Below, in pieces: positions 5,430 to 6,739 of a stretch of 6,739 bases of DNA. The position numbers and the translations under genes are program-made. How positions within the stretch are numbered: the first letter of the stretch is position 1; each line of letters begins with the position of its first letter. The stretch is taken from contig JAJYZM010000055.1 in NCBI GenBank assembly GCA_021799935.1, positions 1 through 6,739 of the forward strand, in the 5' to 3' direction. Source of the DNA: a bacterium (GTDB lineage Bacteria; SZUA-79; Acidulodesulfobacterales; Acidulodesulfobacteraceae). The notes under the pieces were generated by a model, which was not told where the DNA came from, searched no databases, and saw only the letters and a list, made by a program, of their open reading frames with translations.

Positions 5430-6739
5430 TCAATAAGAAGACTTTAAAGTCCACTCCGCATCGTAATAATTCTGCATTTCTGGAAATATACGGGGCATTA
5501 GCCGCATCATTCCGCTTTCGTTGACGTCTATCATATAAAGCTCCTGCCTTCCCGCAATTTCGGTATCGAACGTAATAATCCTTGAATCTCTGGTCCACGC
5601 CGGATGCTGAGCGCTGTATGGGGTATCGGTAACCTGCCTTTCGCCGGAACCGTCGGCGTTCATTATGCACACCTCTAAAGCGCCGTTTACGAAAGTCGTA
5701 AAAGCTATTTTTTTCCCGTCGGGCGACCATGCCGGACTGGAATTATAACTGCTGTTGTTATAAGTAATCCTGCGCTGTCCGCTTCCGTCCGAATTCATCA
5801 CATAAATCTGCGGGCTTCCGCCGCGGCTGGATACGAACGCGATTCTGTTTCCGTTTGGAGAAAACGAAGCCGAAGTATTAATCCCGTCCGAAAAAGTCAA
5901 CTGCTTCAGATTTCCGCCGTTTAGGCCGACCGTGTAAAGCTCGGTGTTCAAATGGTCGGGGGTGAGCGCAACGGCTAACTTATCGCCCGTCGGCGACCAT
6001 GCTACAAAATCCGCCGGACCGGGCAGGTTAAGCCTTTTCGTTCCGCCTGTTTTCAAGTTCTTTATAAAGACCGCCGGATTTCCGTCTTTAAAAGAAATAT
6101 ATGCAACTTTGTTGCCGTGCGGAGAAGGATAAGGAAAAATATTTATGGAGGCGTTGTTAGTAATTTTTTTAACTCTGTGCCCCCCGAAATCCATCACTAA
6201 AATATTTTTCGAACCTCCTTCTTCCCCGACAAAAAATACTCTCGTCGTAAACGGTCCTTTTATACCGGTTAAAAATTCAAGTATGTCGTCGGCAAATTTG
6301 TTTGCGAGAAATCTGTACTGCCCGTCCATTCCTTCAAGTTTTTCCGAAAAAAGGAGACGCTTGGTATAAATGCTTATAAGATTCGCTTTCATTTTTATGA
6401 TGCCGTTGGACGTTTTGTATTCGCCGGTTATGAGATACTGGGCATTCAGAACGCCCCAATTCGAATAATCTATTTTTTCCGGACTTATCGGGGCGTATTG
6501 CGGATTTTCAAGATACGAAAGAGGATTTACTATATGAAAATACCCTATGACCGAAAGGTCGTGCCGTATAACCTTCGCGGCGTTTTTTTCTATTTTTTTA
6601 TGCTGTCCGTATGCCGAAATATTTTTGAAATCCGGAACCGCGACCCTGATTTTTTTTATCCTCGCGGCGTAAATATTTATATAGACTTTTGCATTGGAAT
6701 TTACCGGAAAAAAGACTGAAATGCCCGTTAAAACTAATG
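5430..6739 (-). CDS. tolB: Tol-Pal system periplasmic protein TolB (5' end cut by the right edge)
   Basis: The frame is open from its TGA at 5430 to the right edge, giving 435 visible residues, about the full family length (E. coli 430). The ATG at 6392 is internal and not the start. The visible N-terminus LVLTGISVFFPVNSNA is the rest of a Sec signal peptide, with likely cleavage after Ala16; only its first residues are missing. Residues 17-165 form the N-terminal alpha/beta domain, including KKIRVAVPDF (28-37) and YLITGEY (101-107). Residues 166-435 form the six-bladed beta-propeller, seen as repeated blades: SPHGNKVAY (205), SPTGDKLAV (248), SPNGNRIAF (293), SPDGKKIAF (338) and TRDSRIITF (382), with NSDGSG/NADGSG turns. 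TolB is periplasmic, docks Pal and TolA, and helps outer-membrane constriction in division. tolQRA would be expected beyond the right edge. Confidence 0.95.
   Translation of the reverse strand, partial: LVLTGISVFFPVNSNAKVYINIYAARIKKIRVAVPDFKNISAYGQHKKIEKNAAKVIRHDLSVIGYFHIVNPLSYLENPQYAPISPEKIDYSNWGVLNAQYLITGEYKTSNGIIKMKANLISIYTKRLLFSEKLEGMDGQYRFLANKFADDILEFLTGIKGPFTTRVFFVGEEGGSKNILVMDFGGHRVKKITNNASINIFPYPSPHGNKVAYISFKDGNPAVFIKNLKTGGTKRLNLPGPADFVAWSPTGDKLAVALTPDHLNTELYTVGLNGGNLKQLTFSDGINTSASFSPNGNRIAFVSSRGGSPQIYVMNSDGSGQRRITYNNSSYNSSPAWSPDGKKIAFTTFVNGALEVCIMNADGSGERQVTDTPYSAQHPAWTRDSRIITFDTEIAGRQELYMIDVNESGMMRLMPRIFPEMQNYYDAEWTLKSSY

Noticed and set aside
5135..5524. 129-codon plus-strand open frame spanning the tolB-cpoB gap
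   Set aside because: Antisense to the cpoB signal peptide and coiled coil and to the tolB end; no coding signature.
5395..5730. 111-codon minus-strand open frame overlapping the 3' end of tolB
   Set aside because: It is a shifted frame of tolB; its Arg-rich translation has no recognisable features and tolB propeller blades cover the same DNA.
5712..6003. Similar DNA strings around gtcgg-gcgaccatgc near 5718 and 5990
   Set aside because: They encode the repeated W-S-P-x-G turn of TolB propeller blades, so the repeat is at protein level and expected.
6390..6392. ATG at 6392 as the tolB start, giving a 320-residue protein
   Set aside because: The frame stays open for 115 more codons to the right edge and encodes a signal-peptide remnant and the TolB N-terminal domain, so this Met is internal.
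6498..6719. 73-codon plus-strand open frame near the right edge
   Set aside because: Antisense to the tolB N-terminal domain, which is well supported in the opposite frame.

Overview
The window is a compact, AT-rich stretch in which every supported gene lies on the minus strand, so it reads right to left. The gene set (TolB, a lipoprotein CpoB/YbgF, TsaD, RsmA, GlpK) indicates a Gram-negative (diderm) bacterium. The style of TolB and the lipoprotein form of CpoB remind me of deltaproteobacterial-type lineages, but that placement is inference and no rRNA or tRNA is present to test it.

Layout in transcription order. (1) 6739-5430: tolB, cut by the right edge inside its signal peptide, so almost the whole protein is visible. 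(2) 5358-4546: cpoB/ybgF, with no pal gene between it and tolB. (3) 4516-3455: tsaD. (4) 3424-2537: rsmA (ksgA). (5) 2495-1014: glpK. The gaps are 71, 29, 30 and 41 bases, so these five genes can be one operon, possibly with a second promoter in front of cpoB. (6) After glpK come a hairpin with a nearby T-tract and an extended -10 promoter candidate. (7) 910-533: a small exported TPR protein. (8) 523-1: a nucleotidyltransferase-like gene, starting 9 bases after the TPR stop and cut by the left edge.

How they fit together. TolB and CpoB belong to the Tol-Pal envelope-constriction system. TsaD makes the t6A modification of tRNA, and RsmA dimethylates two adenines near the 3' end of 16S rRNA, so the middle of the operon serves translation fidelity. 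GlpK feeds glycerol into glycerol-3-phosphate and lipid or central metabolism. The last two genes look like a separate small transcription unit of unknown purpose and are the least explained part of the window.

No RNA gene, insertion sequence, CRISPR array or origin was seen, and no gene-free stretch exceeds about 105 bases. Most of the window is ordinary core-genome content. The points worth a second look are the TPR-nucleotidyltransferase pair, a near-identical 18-19 base motif upstream of both exported-TPR genes, the missing pal, and an odd nucleotide-site substitution in GlpK.
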